DNA from: JABDLO01 sp035327565
GTDB lineage: Bacteria; Bacteroidota; Bacteroidia; Chitinophagales; Saprospiraceae
Length of the DNA: 64,000 nt
Assembly: GCA_035327565.1 (NCBI GenBank)
Contig: DAOLDB010000002.1
Span: 1 to 64,000 of the forward strand
Direction: 5' to 3'
This document shows positions 62,987 to 64,000 of the stretch, piece by piece. How positions within the stretch are numbered: position 1 is the stretch's first letter; each line of letters begins with the position of its first letter. The notes below the pieces were generated by a model. It saw nothing but the letters and a program-made list of their open reading frames with translations, had not been told where the DNA came from and searched no databases. The position numbers were made by a program, and so were the translations under genes.

Positions 62987-64000
62987 TCAATGGGAGTAAG
63001 TTTGCAGAATTTCTGCGAATCCATTTCGATGATTTTCAAAGTCTTCAGATAAACGGCCTTTTTGCACATACTGATTTGCTTTTTGTCTTTGTCCTGTTTT
63101 GTGGTGTAAGGATGCCAGCAAAAGATACGTTTCTGCCTGAGATTTTAGTTCAGCGCTGAATTCGAGCCAATGAATTGCCCAGCCCAGCCTTTCGGAGTCA
63201 TCGTACTTTCTAAAAAAAGCATTTCCTAAATGTGTGATGCGAGCAGTAATTTTATCCGATTGTGAAGAACTTTGTCGGTTTGTAAACCTGGAAGTTCTTT
63301 CATCAGCCTTCTTTATATCTTCAGGACTATATATAAGAATATATTCTTCCATCAACTCCTTAGCTAATTCTGCATATGAAGTGTCATCCGTATAGTAAAA
63401 GATGTCTAATAAATGAGTTTTGTATTCTTTTTCGGCATTCTCGCTCACTGTAATTATTTTACTGTAGAGAATTTTTTGCAATTCATAGATATGATATAAC
63501 AAGGATTGATCAAGTAGGGCAGTAGCATTTCGTGCTTCCCGTTTCAGCCGGTCACTCATGGTAATGCCACTTTGGATCTGATTCATATCAAAACGACTCA
63601 TTCGAATGTTTCTGACTAAAGTATCAAGGATGTGCAGGGGCAGATTCATGGCTGAATGCTGTATTAAAAATAGTGTTGAATCGGCAATTTTTTCTGCTGT
63701 GGTCAGTTGATTCCAAAATTGGAGTATAATATCTGTCTTTAATGAAGCTTGGATGGAAGGGTAGGATTGTAATATTTTCAGCAATTCTTCTTTTTGAAAT
63801 TCGTTGATGTTGACCTCAAAATATTGGAAAAAAGAGAAAACAGATTGAGCGGATTCAATCAGATTATCGCCGGTTGTAAAGCCAATCATTTTGTAAATGA
63901 TCTGACCATTGGAATCCAGAAACAACAGTGTGGGATAGGAATGTACAGACCATTGCTCTGAAAGTGGTATTCCCTGGGTTTCTTCTTCAGCGTCGAGTTT
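62987..64000 (-). CDS. Thioredoxin-fold protein with helical C-terminus, truncated at the window end
   Basis: The frame is open from the stop at 62987 to base 64000 (338 codons) without a start, so the gene continues beyond the window. Near its visible N-terminus it reads KLDAEEETQGIPLSEQWSVH, then SYPTLLFLDSNGQIIYKMIG, the C-terminal half of a thioredoxin domain with the cis-Pro motif YPT. The active-site CxxC would be to the right of the window. The remaining ~280 residues are helical, possibly TPR-like, ending at 62987. A 'thioredoxin family protein' annotation, with thiol redox or folding role, is likely. The C-terminal tail overlaps nothing; it is convergent with ileS (5 bases apart). 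Confidence 0.75.
   Translation of the reverse strand, partial: KLDAEEETQGIPLSEQWSVHSYPTLLFLDSNGQIIYKMIGFTTGDNLIESAQSVFSFFQYFEVNINEFQKEELLKILQSYPSIQASLKTDIILQFWNQLTTAEKIADSTLFLIQHSAMNLPLHILDTLVRNIRMSRFDMNQIQSGITMSDRLKREARNATALLDQSLLYHIYELQKILYSKIITVSENAEKEYKTHLLDIFYYTDDTSYAELAKELMEEYILIYSPEDIKKADERTSRFTNRQSSSQSDKITARITHLGNAFFRKYDDSERLGWAIHWLEFSAELKSQAETYLLLASLHHKTGQRQKANQYVQKGRLSEDFENHRNGFAEILQTYSH

Overview
This AT-rich window looks like chromosome from a free-living Bacteroidota, most likely a Saprospiraceae-type member of the Saprospiria. I infer this from two giant secreted proteins ending in a dockerin-like segment and a type IX secretion (Por) C-terminal domain, from the NVEALD-like peptide/DUF4221 lipoprotein genes, from the inositol-lipid operon typical of Bacteroidota, from promoter-like TAnnTTTG sequences, and from the near absence of Shine-Dalgarno sites. 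No rRNA, CRISPR array or complete mobile element is visible. One tRNA-Arg(UCU) is present.

Layout. 1-350: the 3' end of an IS66-like transposase abuts the C-terminal piece of a P-type ATPase. 775-3882 (minus strand): a small cluster of an NVEALD-like Cys-rich peptide, two beta-propeller (DUF4221-like) lipoproteins and a CxxC lipoprotein; one lipoprotein has its signal peptide thrown out of frame by a poly-T run. 4101-7307: housekeeping genes (DUF423, ung, tRNA-Arg, an ArsC-fold protein lacking its Cys, RlmI-like methyltransferase). 7508-20471: two paralogous giant T9SS cargo proteins (2189 and 1768 aa), each followed by a strong terminator. 20553-22800: two conserved hypothetical proteins. 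23034-30751: a nitrogen-assimilation block, glnK-amt-gltB-gltD, closed by a strong terminator. 30846-44946: a large BNR propeller protein, thyA, UbiD-like decarboxylase, AGCS symporter, folK, deoxynucleoside kinase, SppA, YceI and a COG2509-type flavoprotein. 45036-48071: a secreted protein with an IPTL-CTERM-like tail, and a GMC oxidoreductase with its subunit-3 partner. 48133-52161: an operon for inositol phospho- and sphingolipid head groups (CDP-alcohol transferase, PAP2/Aur1-like enzyme, Ino1, PgpA-like phosphatase, GtrA). 52640-55232: an ABC exporter-type permease and ATPase with a DUF3299-like secreted protein, resembling the Zur-regulated zinc systems ZrgABCDE/PA4063-PA4066. 55245-64000: ROK kinase, MATE pump, M28 peptidase, ileS and a thioredoxin-fold protein cut by the window end.

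How the genes work together. PII, AmtB and GOGAT form a complete ammonium sensing, uptake and assimilation unit, lacking only glutamine synthetase here. The inositol operon holds enough enzymes to go from glucose-6-phosphate to phosphatidylinositol and possibly inositol phosphorylceramide. thyA, folK and the dNK serve folate and nucleotide metabolism, but they lie in separate transcription units.

The most interesting items are the NVEALD/DUF4221 cluster with its slippery poly-T lipoprotein start, the inositol-lipid operon with a GtrA flippase candidate, the ZrgBCD-like metal transporter with a His-rich permease loop, the tandem 62-bp terminator repeats at the end of its DUF3299-like gene, and the 81-residue four-cysteine repeats in the first giant protein. 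All functional statements are based on reading the sequence by eye; no database search was run.
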